Part shown: positions 1 to 10,600 of the stretch, piece after piece | How the letters are laid out: the number at the start of each line of letters is the position of its first letter | How positions within the stretch are numbered: the stretch's first letter is position 1 | NCBI GenBank assembly: GCA_009602725.1 | Contig: WELB01000073.1 | Location: 1 to 27,702 of the forward strand | Direction of reading: 5' to 3' | Source of the DNA: Spirogloea muscicola | Lineage: Eukaryota > Streptophyta > Zygnematophyceae > Spirogloeales > Spirogloeaceae | DNA length: 27,702 nt | Position numbers and translations under genes: made by a program | Notes under the pieces: generated by a model | The model's input: only the letters and a program-made list of their open reading frames with translations | Told to the model about the DNA's origin: nothing | Databases searched by the model: none

Positions 1-3000
1 AGTCCCGCCCAGCCCGCCTCCGCCTCTGCTGTGCTGGCACTGCCAGGGCCCCTGCCCCACCCCCCGCAGCTTGGCCCAGCATGAGCTCGCCTGCGCCCGC
101 CGCGACAATCGCGCGGAACAGGCGCGACGAGCAGCACCAGCCGGCGCTCGCAGTAGTGGCCGCGGGAGGACTGTCCCACGGAGCCCAGCACAACCGAGCC
201 GCCATCACTGGCAGTGATCCGTGGACCTTGACCTGGCCGCGGTTCTCAGGCAGGCGGCGCTCCCCCTCGTCCGCCACGTTCCCCGCTGGACACGCCCACA
301 CATCCGCCGCGCCCTCCGCCCTGTCCTGCTCCGCATCGCAGCGGACTACCGCGAGCAAGCCGCGTGGACCATCTTCCTCCTCTTCCCTCGCCTGCTTTTG
401 GGCTGGGTGCCGCATGAGGGCCGCAGCCAGGGCCGCCAGCCCCTTCTGGAATGCATCCACCTCTTCGAGAACGGGCGATGAGAGGAGCTCCTGGCGCAAC
501 ACGACGCCGCAGTGACAGCAGCCGCCGCCAGTCGCCACGCCCTGCGTGGGGAGTCGTCGTCCAACAGAGCAGCGGCCATCCGGCATGCTCTTCGCTTTGG
601 ACACGCCGGCGAGCTCTCGCGGGCTGTGCAAGCACCTGAGGACTCTTCGCTGGCTCCACCGACCTCGACAACCAGACGTGCCCTGACGCCCTCCATCCCG
701 AAGCCCGTGCGCCCTCCCCCCCCTGGCTGCCTTCCTACGAGCCGCCAGAGGCGGTGGCCCTCGACGCCGCAACCCTCCGCCGGGTACTCCAGAGCAGCCG
801 CAAAGCAGCAGCAGGCGGCCCCTCTGGCATGCTCACGGAGCACCTCCGTGAGCTGTTCCTGGAGGGCAAGGCCTCCGACTTCCAGGCGCTGCTCCAAGTT
901 TGTCAGCTCGTGGCCCAGGACAAGGTCCCTGCTGCTACCCGCTCGGTGCTCTGCTCCAGCAACCTCCTCGACATCGCTAAGGCCAATGGCGGAGTCCGCC
1001 CCATCGCTATCGGCGAGGTTCTGTTCCGGCTGGTGGCCCGCACGCTGTGGCAGCAACATCTCGGGCAGGCGCAGACCCACCTTGCCCCACATCAAAATGG
1101 CGCTGGGCTACGCAGCGGCGGGGGGGCTGTCGTCCACGGCGTCCGCGCGGCCCTGGATCTCCACCCTTGACTGGATGGTCCTGGCTGTCGATGTCCAAAA
1201 CGCCGTCAACAGCGTAGAGCGCAGCGCCATCACCGAGGAGCTGCGAGCGGCCTTCCCTTCCCTCCTTCCCTTCTTCCGCCTTGGCTACGGCCAGCCCAGC
1301 GACCTTCTCTGGCGGACAGGGAGTGGCGAGGTGGAGACGCTGCAGTCGAGGACGGGCACACGCCAGGGGGATCCTCTGGCAGGGTTCTTCTTTGTGCTGG
1401 CTCACAACCGCGCTCTCAAGGCCACTGCGGCAGCGCACCCCGGCGTCCTCCTGCCGTCCTACGCCGACGACACCACACTGGTCGGCAGCCCAGGGGATGT
1501 GTCAGCAGCCACCGCCACCTTCCAGCAGCAGCTGGCCGCCCTCGGCATGTCCATCCGGCCCAAGAAGTGCATCGCGTGGTCCCGGCGTGGCCTCCCTGCC
1601 CCCTTGCCCCTGCCGCCCGGGTGCCAGACTCCCCCAGGCGGCCTCACCATCCTGGGGGTCCCATTCGGCACGCCGTCTTTCGTCGACGGGCAACTGCCCA
1701 ACCGGCTCCTGGAGCACCTCCAGCCGGTGGCCCGCCTTCCCGAGCTGCAGGATACTGCAGCTCGGGGAGCTGGCGCTTGCTATGCTCACCAGATGCATTG
1801 TGCAGCGTCCCCACTACCTGTCGCGGACGACCCCTCCCTGCCCCGAGGTGCTGGAGGCCTACATCAAGTTCGACGCGGGAGTCATGGAGAGCGTGGCGGC
1901 CCTCATCCGTCACCCGGGCTTCCTCGACTCGCCCGCTGCGGCGCACCAGGCCACTCTGCCCCCCGGCCATGGCGGCCTCGGCTGCCGCTCGCTCACTCGC
2001 ATCTGCAGGCCAGCGATCCTCGGCAGTTGGGCTCAGGTCGCCACGTCGGTGGCACAGCGCTTTCTCCATGATGGGCGGCCCATGCTGCAGCAGGCTGTGG
2101 TGGAGGTGGCGACCGGCTCGTTGCCTTTTCAGGTGGCGCTCCGCTCAGCTCAAGACGAGTTACTTGCGGAGCACCCTGCCCTCGCAGAGAGCGTGGTCCC
2201 GTTTGCCCACCTTGCCCACTCCACCGACTCGCAAGCGCAGGCGCGGTACATGGGGGCAGTCGACAAGGCGTCCTTCACGGCCTCGCTGCAGCTCCTCCCT
2301 CCCACAGACATGCGAGGCCATGCTCGGCTGCTGTCGGCCGCCTCCCCTGGCGCGGCAGCCTGGCTCTGCGCGCTCCCCCTGCACGACGTCCTCAGGATGC
2401 CGGACGAACTCTTCCGTATGACCACTTATCGCCTGTTGGTTCTCCCCCCGCCCTGTCTGCTTGGCGTGCTGCAGTGTGAGTGTGGGGAGCGGTCGACGGA
2501 CCCGGCGGAGCTGGCGGCGCATATCCTCCGCTGCGCCACTGGAGGCCAATGTACAGCTGCTCACGACCTCCTCCGGGATGCAATGTTCGGCATCTTCCAG
2601 GAGGCCGGATACAAGGTGGCAATGGAGAATACGTCGGTCATGCCCATCCTCCAGAGGGCCGACGGACTCCACACGCGCCGCGTCGACCTGGTGGCGTCCA
2701 CGCCGGGCGGCGGCGCGCGCATCATCGCTGATATCGTCACCACTGATGTGGTGGACCGCTCCAACCCGGGGCTCTCTGCCTCGCGGGCTGGCCACGCTGC
2801 GGCGAAGGCCGCTCGCAGCAAGGCGGCCAAACACGCCGACCACCCGGCTGCAGATGAGTTCGTACCCCTGGCCGTGGACGCGCACGGGGCTCTCGGGTCC
2901 CAGTGGCTCGACCTGCTGGCCAGGCTTCGGCGGCGCGCTGTGTCCCGCAGGCGCAGTGAGCCGGCTGACTTCAACGCCGCTGGCTCGTGGGCTCAGATAC

Positions 3001-3158
3001 ATCGTATGCGATTGTCCGTCTCCCTTCAGCGGTCCATGGCCCACGCCTTGCATCTGCGTGCTGGCCGTGCTCTCGCTGCGGCTTCCGGCTTTCGTCAGGG
3101 GGATAGATTTCCGGCAGCTAGTCTGTCGGATTTGAGGCTCCTCACTCGTAACTACTGA
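1..3158 (+). pseudogene. Degenerate LINE-type retrotransposon ORF (zinc finger, reverse transcriptase, restriction-like endonuclease)
   Basis: This is one decayed reverse-transcriptase ORF that runs off the left edge. Seen in order: a C2HC zinc finger (Cys codons at 32 and 41, His at 80, Cys at 92); a linker; RT motif A (LAVDVQNAVNS, about 1180-1215); GTRQGDPL (about 1350-1375); catalytic YADD at 1460-1471; a CCHC knuckle (Cys at 2475 and 2481, His at 2520, Cys at 2532); and RVD-x14-D with the acidic residues at 2685 and 2730, which fits the R2-type endonuclease signature. The stop codon is at 3156-3158. The frame is broken by TGA at 215 and 479 and by shifts near 660-700, 1166-1168 (one extra T) and 1745-1760. 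In R2-type elements such a protein nicks target DNA and copies the element RNA there. This copy should be inactive unless the indels are assembly errors. The frame assignment rests on motif continuity across all breaks. Confidence 0.9.
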
Positions 3159-3354
3159 GTGGTCCATCCTCCCCCGTTCTGACATAGCCTCTTCAGGCCC
3201 CCCTTCGTAGCTGCTTAGCGCTTTTTAGGCCCCTCCATCGTTTGGCCCCTTCGAACCAATGTCAATTCTTTTTCGGGCTGGCTTTTCACAGCCCTTGCCC
3301 CCATTGGGAGTGCCACTTCTTTCTAAGACGTCAGCAAATGGGCTCTAAGTGCTC
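3159..3354 (+). repeat. Shared tail between two tail-to-tail LINE copies, with a stem-loop
   Basis: This non-coding stretch lies between the stop codon of the plus-strand element (3158) and the stop of the inverted copy (3355), so it is the 3' tail of one or both. It holds a near-perfect stem-loop at 3275-3294, GGGCTGGCTTTTCACAGCCC. The same motif recurs at 3559, 14474, 22896, 22987 and 23071. No poly-A run or target-site duplication was recognised. Confidence 0.6.
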
Positions 3355-4135
3355 TCAAGTTTTCCTCCCTCTAGTCAGTAAGTGCAAGTCGGAATCGCTA
3401 GAGGGCGGGAAAAGTGGCCCTGGCGGAACCCGGAGGGCAGCAGCCAAGGCGCGGCCTGCACGCAAGTGGAGGGCGACGGCGGGGAGATTGCTACTTATGT
3501 ACAAAGGGCGCCCTGTCTGCCTAGCCTGTGGCGCAGCCATGAACACCTGTTTGCATCTGGCTGGCTCTTTACAGCCGAGTTTTCCATATCAGCAGCCGCA
3601 TTCTTCTTGTTGCCAGGCGCATCCGGAACACTTCAGCAAGCGACCCGGCGGCATTGAAGCCGGGCTGCTCGCTCTGCACGCCTCGCAAGGCGCTAAAGGA
3701 GGTGGAGCCACCGAGTAAGTGCTTAGCGCCCCGTGGACGTCGACATCAAGCGGGACAAACTCGTCGCCCGCAGGGTGATCGGCATACTTCCTCTCCTCTC
3801 CTCTCCTCTTTATCTTGCACTAAGATTCTGCCTGAACAATGTATTGGCTTGAATTGGCCTCCCTTTGATTTCATGCGCTTCTCTCCTCGATGCCCGCCGC
3901 TTGGCGGGCTGCATACCCCGCCTTCTCCGAAGCGCTGGGCGCTCCTGGAATGGACACAGTCTGTGGTGACGACGTCTGCAATGAGCCGGGGCCCCCCGCC
4001 CAGCGCGCTGGCGACGAGATCGGCGCGCCGGGCGTGGAGGCGGCCATCCGCCCCAGCTGTCAGAGGCATGACGCTGGACTTTTCCAGTGCCACTGCATAA
4101 ACGGCCTCCAAGGAAATGCCGTATGTTTCTCTTGT
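3355..4135 (-). pseudogene. 5'-truncated inverted LINE fragment (endonuclease and C-terminal tail)
   Basis: Minus-strand translation matches the C-terminal third of the element at 1-3158. It starts before the SSVMP block, continues through the endonuclease core (RRADLVAS then LIADVVTTD), then DEFVPLDVDVHGAL, then ADFNAAG..FRMRL, and ends with ALHLRAGRALAAA and LLTR before TGA at 3355-3357. The blocks lie in different frames. A TCCTC microsatellite (3790-3811) replaces coding sequence. About 110 bp is inserted between the FRMRL block (near 3620-3640) and the ALHLRAG block (3449-3475). Nothing similar to the RT domain is visible beyond about 4135, so the copy is 5'-truncated, as is usual for LINEs. 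Divergence from the first copy suggests a related family member rather than a recent duplicate. Confidence 0.85.
3790..3811. repeat. TCCTC microsatellite
   Basis: About four copies of a TCCTC unit lie inside the inverted LINE fragment. They interrupt the alignment between the endonuclease block and the DEFVPLDVDVHGAL block. Confidence 0.8.
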
Positions 4136-4936
4136 TGCACATCTAGAAGGGCAGACATAGGCGAGCCAACTGGTTGACGACAAGAAGAAGTCCACAAGAG
4201 CACTGGCGCTGACATATCTTGATTGACAAGCTTGCCTGCCCCCAGCCTTCCTACTGTGCTTTATTACAAGCGTATCTGGTGAAAGAGAGTCTTGCAGCAC
4301 CATTTGCTTAGGATCACACAAAGTCATACCAATGTAGATGATACCCCTTCCATAAAGAGCGGGCATCATTGAGGAGATACTATACGATTCCCGTTACTGC
4401 AACAACATCATCATAGTACCCTTGTTCTCTTATGCTGCCATATGTCATCTTGGTCTTCTGGGTGCTCGAGCACTATGTGTGCTTGGTGCAGGCAAGCCTG
4501 CAAATCGAGGCCTCTTTGATGTCATCACCAGGACCTCTGGGTAAGCGCATGGTGCTTGTGAAAGCCCTATGGAATGTACAAGCTCACAACCCACTTAGAA
4601 TCAAGTCAGAAGCCATCGCATACGTTAGATAGAGCCCAAATCCATGGCGGTGTTGTACTCTTGCACCAGGCGATTAGCGATTCTTATCCACTTTATAGAC
4701 CTCTCGTGTGGAGCATTCAAAGGGGCTTACCTGAACGGGCAGCGGACTCTAACGGCATGCTCAATATGTAAAGCCACCTTCAGATTGTTTGTAACCCTAC
4801 AGCAGCTGCCAGGGCCAGTCTCAAATACAAGTACACCACTTTACAATGACGTGCTTATTTTCAGAAAATGCAAGCAGGCAGGCCATTATAGAACCGGCCA
4901 CCACGAATGCGAGGATACGCCACTATCATATTTGTG
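4136..4936. other. Intergenic stretch without a recognised gene
   Basis: Between the truncated LINE fragment and the 3' end of RsmG, no reading frame with a recognisable domain was found on either strand. The low-GC composition resembles intron and intergenic DNA elsewhere in the window. It contains the probable RsmG polyadenylation motif. Confidence 0.6.
4841..4845 (-). terminator. Possible TGTAA polyadenylation signal of RsmG
   Basis: TGTAA on the minus strand lies about 92 nt beyond the RsmG stop codon. TGTAA is the usual chlorophyte polyadenylation motif. A five-base match is weak by itself. Confidence 0.4.
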
Positions 4937-7056
4937 CTACAAGGGCTTTTTGTTGGGGATGCCAGCACGTCGGGGGTACTTGGCAGGCGTTGGCTCATCC
5001 TTACGGCAGATGACAGCCGTCCTCTCTACACTGCCGCCTGGGAGCGTTACTGGGCCACACAGGCAAGCACATGGGCAGCAGAGACAAGAAGCCAAGTGAG
5101 CAGCTTGGACAATGACAACATGCAGTGAAAGGGTAGCTCTGTCACAAAACGCTCATTGGCAACAAAACGAGTGTATACGTTACATGCAATGCATGCAAGC
5201 ATGGCCTGAATTTTGACTCAACATCGGTCAGTCACCGCTTACAGTGGAAGAGGCTACCAAGTGCCACAGGTTCTACAGGTGGTCTTGCTCAACATTATCA
5301 GTCAATAAGTCCTATAGATATACATTTCTTGATGCTTAGAACGTGAGCCTTGAGGAGATGCACAGCGTTCGTCCCTGCCTCCACCTCCTCCTAACACACG
5401 CTAGAGCAAAACAAGTGAGCAAAAGCTGCAGCACAAGACAAAAAAGATACGCAACTTAATAACATGAACAGCATGACTGAAAGAAGCATAAAAACAGTAG
5501 TTAGAGTACAAGGTGGAGCATGACAAGGTTCCATCGGCTCTGCATGCCGTTTGGCGTACCACACCTTGGGGTTGGCTGCCTTGGCTGCCACCAGGAACCC
5601 GCCAGGCTTGACAAACGGCAGGCATAGCTCGGCTGTGTCCAGGTTGGCAAAGAATATGCTAAGGGCTTTGCAGAATGCGAGCTTCAAAGCGAATCGAAGG
5701 CTGTTGCCTTGCCTTCAGACACGAGGCACGCGTGCGGGCTTGCAAATGCTGCAACAGATGGCAATCAACTTTTCTGTCCAATTCAAGTAAGCAATGACCA
5801 AGCACACGACTAACAGCCGCTGTAAGAGTGAGTGCGGGAGCTTCAAGCTCATCGAAGTGGTGTGCGTAAGTACCTAGCACGCTGAGGTTAGCCACAGCAC
5901 GGGCAACGGCGACGTCATGCGCATCCCGCAACTTGGGATCCCTCCCCAAGTCCTGCTCAGCAGCGCCGCCAACCGAAGCAGCGGTGGGGCAGTAAGTCCT
6001 GCGTCCATTGCCTCCGCACAGAGTGCGACAACACACAGGGCTCTTGGGGGGAGGGATCAGCCACATTGAGGTACATCTGACGACTGAGCGTCTTCCACAA
6101 GTGACTGTGCACTTTTTCAAAGCTTACGGTGAGGGTGCAGTCGGGAGCTGACCTCGGCACGGCCCCGGCGGACTCGCACGTTGGCCAGTCCGGCGCGCTT
6201 GACCACGTGGTCCAAGAACACGCACCGCTTCTGCAGGGAGTCGAGGAGCAGTACTTCCCAGTCTGCTGCACTGGCGCACGCTTGTCACAACGAGGCCGCG
6301 CGCCATGGTCCGGCTCCGCCGAGCCTGGCCCTCAAACAGTGAGCGGATGGGCCGGACTGGTGCAGACTCACCTGGGCGAGCAATGGCCAGCACAAGGCCT
6401 GGCAGGCCGGCGCCAGTGCCGACGTCCACGATCTTCAGCGGCCCAGCAGCAGCCGCAGCCGCCCCTGTGGGCTCGCCGCCGTCGACTTGGGCGACCATCT
6501 CCTCAACGACGGCCAGTAGGGCCAGCGAGTCAGCAACGTGGCGATCCAGGATGGCGTCCCTCCCCGAGACTGCGGTCAGGTTCATCCGCTGCCACGGCCC
6601 CTGCGTGAGCTGCCGCTGCCTGCCCAAAGCTTTGGCGCAGACTCACTAATTTTATTGAGCACAAAGGTAAAGGCTTACAAAGTGAGATTTAAAGTAAGAT
6701 AAGGTCCTCGTCCCCTCTTGATGGACCAGCCATGGCCAGCAGAAGATGGGCGGTCCACCAACCTGGTTCCAGTCGAGGAGTTCGTCGACGAAGATGGCCA
6801 CCTGGCTCGCCTGCGCCCTGCAGAGGCGGTCCAGCAGCGCCAGGTTCCCGCAGCCCTCGCCGCCCGAGGCGCCGTGAGCCTGGACCGAGGACGAGCACCT
6901 CGCCGCTGCCGTGGCCATGGACGACGCAGCACCCGGACGGGCGGTCGCATTGGGGTCCGAGGGCCTGGGCGTGGCGGCTCTGGTGGAGCGTAGAGTGGCC
7001 AGCCCGCGCCACAGCGCCTCGCTCGTCAGACGGCAGGCCCCCATGACAGCAGCCAT
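4937..7056 (-). CDS. rsmG: 16S rRNA (guanine-N7) methyltransferase RsmG/GidB, probably plastid-targeted, 7 exons
   Basis: RsmG methylates N7 of a conserved guanine in the 530 loop of small-subunit rRNA using S-adenosylmethionine. Exons on the minus strand: 7056-6763, 6588-6372, 6262-6153, 5952-5874, 5632-5565, 5390-5324 and 5049-4937. They total 948 nt, or 315 residues, and every junction phase closes. The SAM-binding glycine loop VDVGTGAGLPG falls near residues 152-162, preceded by WNQRMNLTAV and RHVADSLAL. IARPDW, VARAVANLSVL and LCLPFVKPGGFLVAAKA follow. The C-terminus KYPRRAGIPNKKPL is typical of the family. The first about 60 residues are rich in Ala, Arg, Ser and Thr with few acidic residues, fitting an organelle transit peptide (inferred; plastid favoured over mitochondrion). 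The start ATG at 7056 is the first after an in-frame stop. The exon 2 donor is GTCAGC, a weak match. The gene is head-to-head with NBS1. Confidence 0.92.
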
Positions 7057-7478
7057 GGAGCCCGTGGAGCGCCTAGTCTATCAAGACCCAAACGATGCTG
7101 GCAGAGCTCAGGGAAGAGGAGCAGGCGCTGGCGCTGTGGTAACAGTAGAACCTGCCACGGCCCCCATGATCGCGACCGCTAGAGAGGCCGTGAACCGCCG
7201 CTCTGTGGCGCGCCAAGGGGACTCGAAGCCCCGCCCTCGAGGCTGCGGCGCCCAGGTCGCGACGGCGAACGATGGCTGCTGCACTGGGAAAGCCTTCTGG
7301 GCCCGACCGGGCCGATCTCAGCAGATGAAGCAGCTTCTCCAGAGGACCTCGGGTTTAGGGTTCAGGCGAACTGCAGGAGGTGGGGGGGAGTTCAGCAGGG
7401 TTTAAGGGCTTCGGGTTAGGGTTGAGCCGGAGGGGCTCGTGGCCAGGGGTTCAGTGGCGCCGCCGCCGCCATCGCCAT

Positions 7479-7511
<33 letters not shown>

Positions 7512-7561
7512 NTGCCGCCCGCGCTGCCGCCGACGCCGCCGCCGCCGCCGCACCCTCCTGA
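7057..7561. promoter_or_regulatory. Divergent promoter region between RsmG and NBS1
   Basis: About 500 bp separates the RsmG start codon (minus strand) from the first NBS1 reading frame (plus strand). It must hold the RsmG promoter and probably that of NBS1. It contains TTTAGGG-like repeats at 7351-7425 and then a GCC tract. No TATA box was assigned. Confidence 0.5.
7351..7425 (+). repeat. Degenerate telomere-like (TTTAGGG) repeats
   Basis: GGGTTTAGGG at 7351-7360, GGGTTTAAGGG at 7398-7408 and GGGTTAGGGTT at 7413-7423 are variants of the plant and algal telomere unit, in one orientation. A similar stretch lies in LST8 intron 1. They may be interstitial telomere remnants or telo-box-like promoter elements. 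The sequence does not decide between these. Confidence 0.65.
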
Positions 7562-7600
7562 CCCTCCGCCGCCGCCGCCGCCGCTGTCGCCGTCGCAGCG
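7458..7600. repeat. GCC/CGG trinucleotide tract with an unresolved base
   Basis: Long runs of CCG/GGC triplets include an N at 7512, so tract length and reading frame are uncertain. The tract covers the place where the NBS1 start codon is expected. Confidence 0.9.
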
Positions 7601-10600
7601 CGCGAGGCTCTCCACCTGGTCGCGCCCGGCGTCGTCACCGTCGGCCGCAAGGGTGAGCGCCAGCGACGCGGCAAACTCCGAAGCTCGCTCGCTGCCGCCA
7701 TGGCGGGGCCCAAACTCCGAAGCTCGCCGCCAACGACGGCGAGCCGTCCTTGAGAGAGCCCTGCCCGCCGCGGCGCTCGCCGCAGACTGCGACGTGACGT
7801 TGGCGGACGACCGCGCTGTGTCGCGGAAGCACGCCGAGCTAGTCGTGGAGCCGGCGGCGGAGGAGGGCGGCGCCACGGCGCTCAGCGTCCGGGACTTTTC
7901 CCGCGTCGGCACCTTCGTCAACAGGGGCGCCGGCGCGCCGCCGGGCTCGGCCGCGCCGGGCGGCCTGCAGCGCCTGGCCGACGGCGACACCGTCACGTTC
8001 GGCGCCTTCACCAAGTTCAGGTGTGACTCTACGTCCGCTGCTGGTGGAGCTGTCGACCCGAGGCTGTCGACGTTAAGACCACCATGTCAAGACTAGCACG
8101 CACCTACGCCTTTCGCCCAGATCGCTGATGCCAGCCTCTTTGCCATATTTCTTTTAGAGACGGGATTGCACGTCTTACTTACAAACCAGGCAGGACACTT
8201 GTAAAGTATATAGTGGTGCAAAAGCAATGGCTTTGAATGCAATGCTGAACACGTAGGTATTGCTATTCTCAATCATGATACAACTACATTCCCTGGAGAC
8301 TTTGTCAAACGTATTTGATCTGCTGTTGATGTTCCAGTACGAAAAGCTCTTCTGAGTCTCCGCCTCTTCTTGGTGCAGGGTACGATACGTCCCTCTCCAC
8401 ATCTGCGTCTCTGAGTACATGGAAGAAACGCAGCAATCGTCCATCTCATTGGGTTTAACTAAAGCAGGTGAATCGCAGTGACAAACTCAAAGGGCCTCTT
8501 CTTCATCTGCAGCCTTCATCGTATGATGCATCGGCTCAGCTCCTTGGTGAAGGGCGCCAAGAGCAAAGCCAGCGCAATGCAGCTTATGAGCTGGCGGCGG
8601 CTGTTGTGATGCCGCCTGACTCTGCCAGGAGTTGGCGTCTTGAAGGCTTGGCGGCCTGAGTGCACCCACCTCGTTGTGGACGACGGGCAGCCTATGAGCA
8701 TGGAGGTGGCAGTTGCCATTGCCAACAGGAGCTGTATTGTGAATCTGGCCTGGACACAGGCAAGCAGCAATACATAACAAGACTGTGGTCGTGAGCTTTC
8801 GTGTCAGATAATATACTTGGAGTGTGGCAGTAAGATGTGTACTCACAAGCAAACGTGCTTTTCGTATTCTTTTAGCCATGCCAGTATAGCTATTTCCAGC
8901 ATCTCTTGCCTCCTCAGTATGACAAGTAATACAAAAATTGAGATGATGGACGAAAAGATAACAGGATTGTGGCCTTCAAGTCTGCAAGCAGCTGTCAGGG
9001 AGCCTGGCCTGGCTGTTCAGACACGGTTTGCTAGCTGTCACCTTAGCAGGGCTTTCGGTGTTGACATTCTTGTCTGTGCAATATTGCTCTTACATTGGAG
9101 GTTCTCATTGCGCAGGCGCTACTGGATAGGCGACGACTGTCTGACCCCCTCCCCTCCGAAGCCAGGTGGCTTGCTGACTGTTCTGCTCTTCTCGTTGAAG
9201 CAATTTGCATTTGTTGTAAGCGAGCACTCTGCTTTTGTGGTGGAAGCTCTCACTTGGCCCTGTACAGCCTTGTAACATTGACAGAGTAATTACAGCAATT
9301 TTGCAGTAACTCCAGCTCCATTGACTGCAGCTTTGCGGCTTCAGTGCAACTTCTGGGCAACGAGGAGAGGCAGCCTGGCGAGGGGCTCGTGAAGGTGGCG
9401 CCCGCTGAGTTGCGCAAGGGCCTCCTTCAGAGCACCACGTTCCTCCTTGGTGACAGGGCACTGGTAGGCACATACCACAGCTTCTAGCAACAGGTGCCAC
9501 AATATGTACAGCCAGCTTCTGAACTTCGAGTAAGCCTCAGAATCAAGTGCGAAGCGAGCAAGTAGTCTCATTTATGACATTTCCTAAATTAGTGCATGTT
9601 GAACACAGCCACTGCCCTGTGTGATCCTACCAAAAGATGCTGTCAGTCTGCTGCAGTGCATGGCTTGGTCACTTGCGCTACTTGAGGCTGCAGATGCCAG
9701 AGTGGAGGATCTCGGCTTGTGGCAGCCAAGCAGCCAGGTAAGGATTTATAACCTCTGCATTACACATCTTTGACGTTGACCTGTGCTGTTGCAGGGGCGC
9801 CCCTCAATGACACTCTTAGTAACTTCACTAACAGTCGCTTTATTGTTTACCAAAAGCCACCCAGACTGTAATGCACTTAAGTTTGTCCAATCTCGGGAGG
9901 CCTATGGAGCCCGTTCCAAATGTAGAGACCACCCAACGAATCAAGAATTTAGCTGCAGAGCTTCTTCCTGTGGTAGGTGTTTGCCTCCTTCTGCCCTTAC
10001 TTGCTCGCCATCATCGCAATGACAGGTGTCAACGATCCCTTCCCAGCGGTCCCGAATTTGGCTTCGTGCTGCCCGAATGCCTGAGTCAGGCTTGGACAAC
10101 ACGGAAGAGCCAGTTGCTGCGAGGCACCTGAGGTGGGTGGACGAAGTGGAGCTGGTAAGAGCAGTGCTGCTCGCCTTCAAAGATTGGCCTACTCTTGTCA
10201 GAGGCCCAAGTAAGCCATAGAAGACATGGAAAGGCATCTCCATGCTCGTCTGTCTTGATGACATGCTGAGTTGCTGAACCTGCACTGTAAGCTGGACCCA
10301 TATAGACGTGGACATTTCAACACAATTTCCTGTTTCCCGTACTATGTGTTTGGAGTTGTCAATGCTATAACCTGCATACAATCTGCCTATATGAGAACTT
10401 CACGTGATCTCCTGAGCAGGTATGACTGTTGGCGATGAGCTTGACGCTCACAGGCTTGTGCAGTGAACAGGTGCAGCTTCGCAGGCAATTGAGGCTTCTG
10501 AGGATACGCAAGAGGCAGGGGAGGCATTGGAAGAGGCGCAGGCTGATACTGCTGGAACGTCTGGCACTCGTGCACTGCTAGGGGCTGAGAGCAGGGGACA

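Noticed and set aside
215-481. Recoding of TGA as an amino acid
   Set aside because: The two in-frame TGA codons occur only in a decayed retrotransposon. UEV1 and NBS1 end with normal stops (TAG, TGA), and none of the other genes needs TGA readthrough.
512-2071. Long plus-strand open frame (about 519 codons) as a separate protein
   Set aside because: Its middle part is the RT domain, but both ends are out-of-frame Arg/Pro/Ser-rich translation. It is one piece of the broken retrotransposon ORF.
3242-3718. Plus-strand open frame of 158 codons after the LINE
   Set aside because: It is antisense to the inverted LINE fragment and has no domain. The minus strand carries the homologous sequence.
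6124-6627. A start for RsmG at 6627
   Set aside because: The reading frame upstream of 6588 is intronic. Splicing from 6763 adds the family-typical LLDWNQ directly before RMNLTAV, so the start is at 7056.
8551-8628. In-frame TGA within NBS1 BRCT1
   Set aside because: Splicing from 8546 to 8629 (GTGAAG donor, CCAG acceptor) removes it and joins LLG to VGVLKAW in phase.
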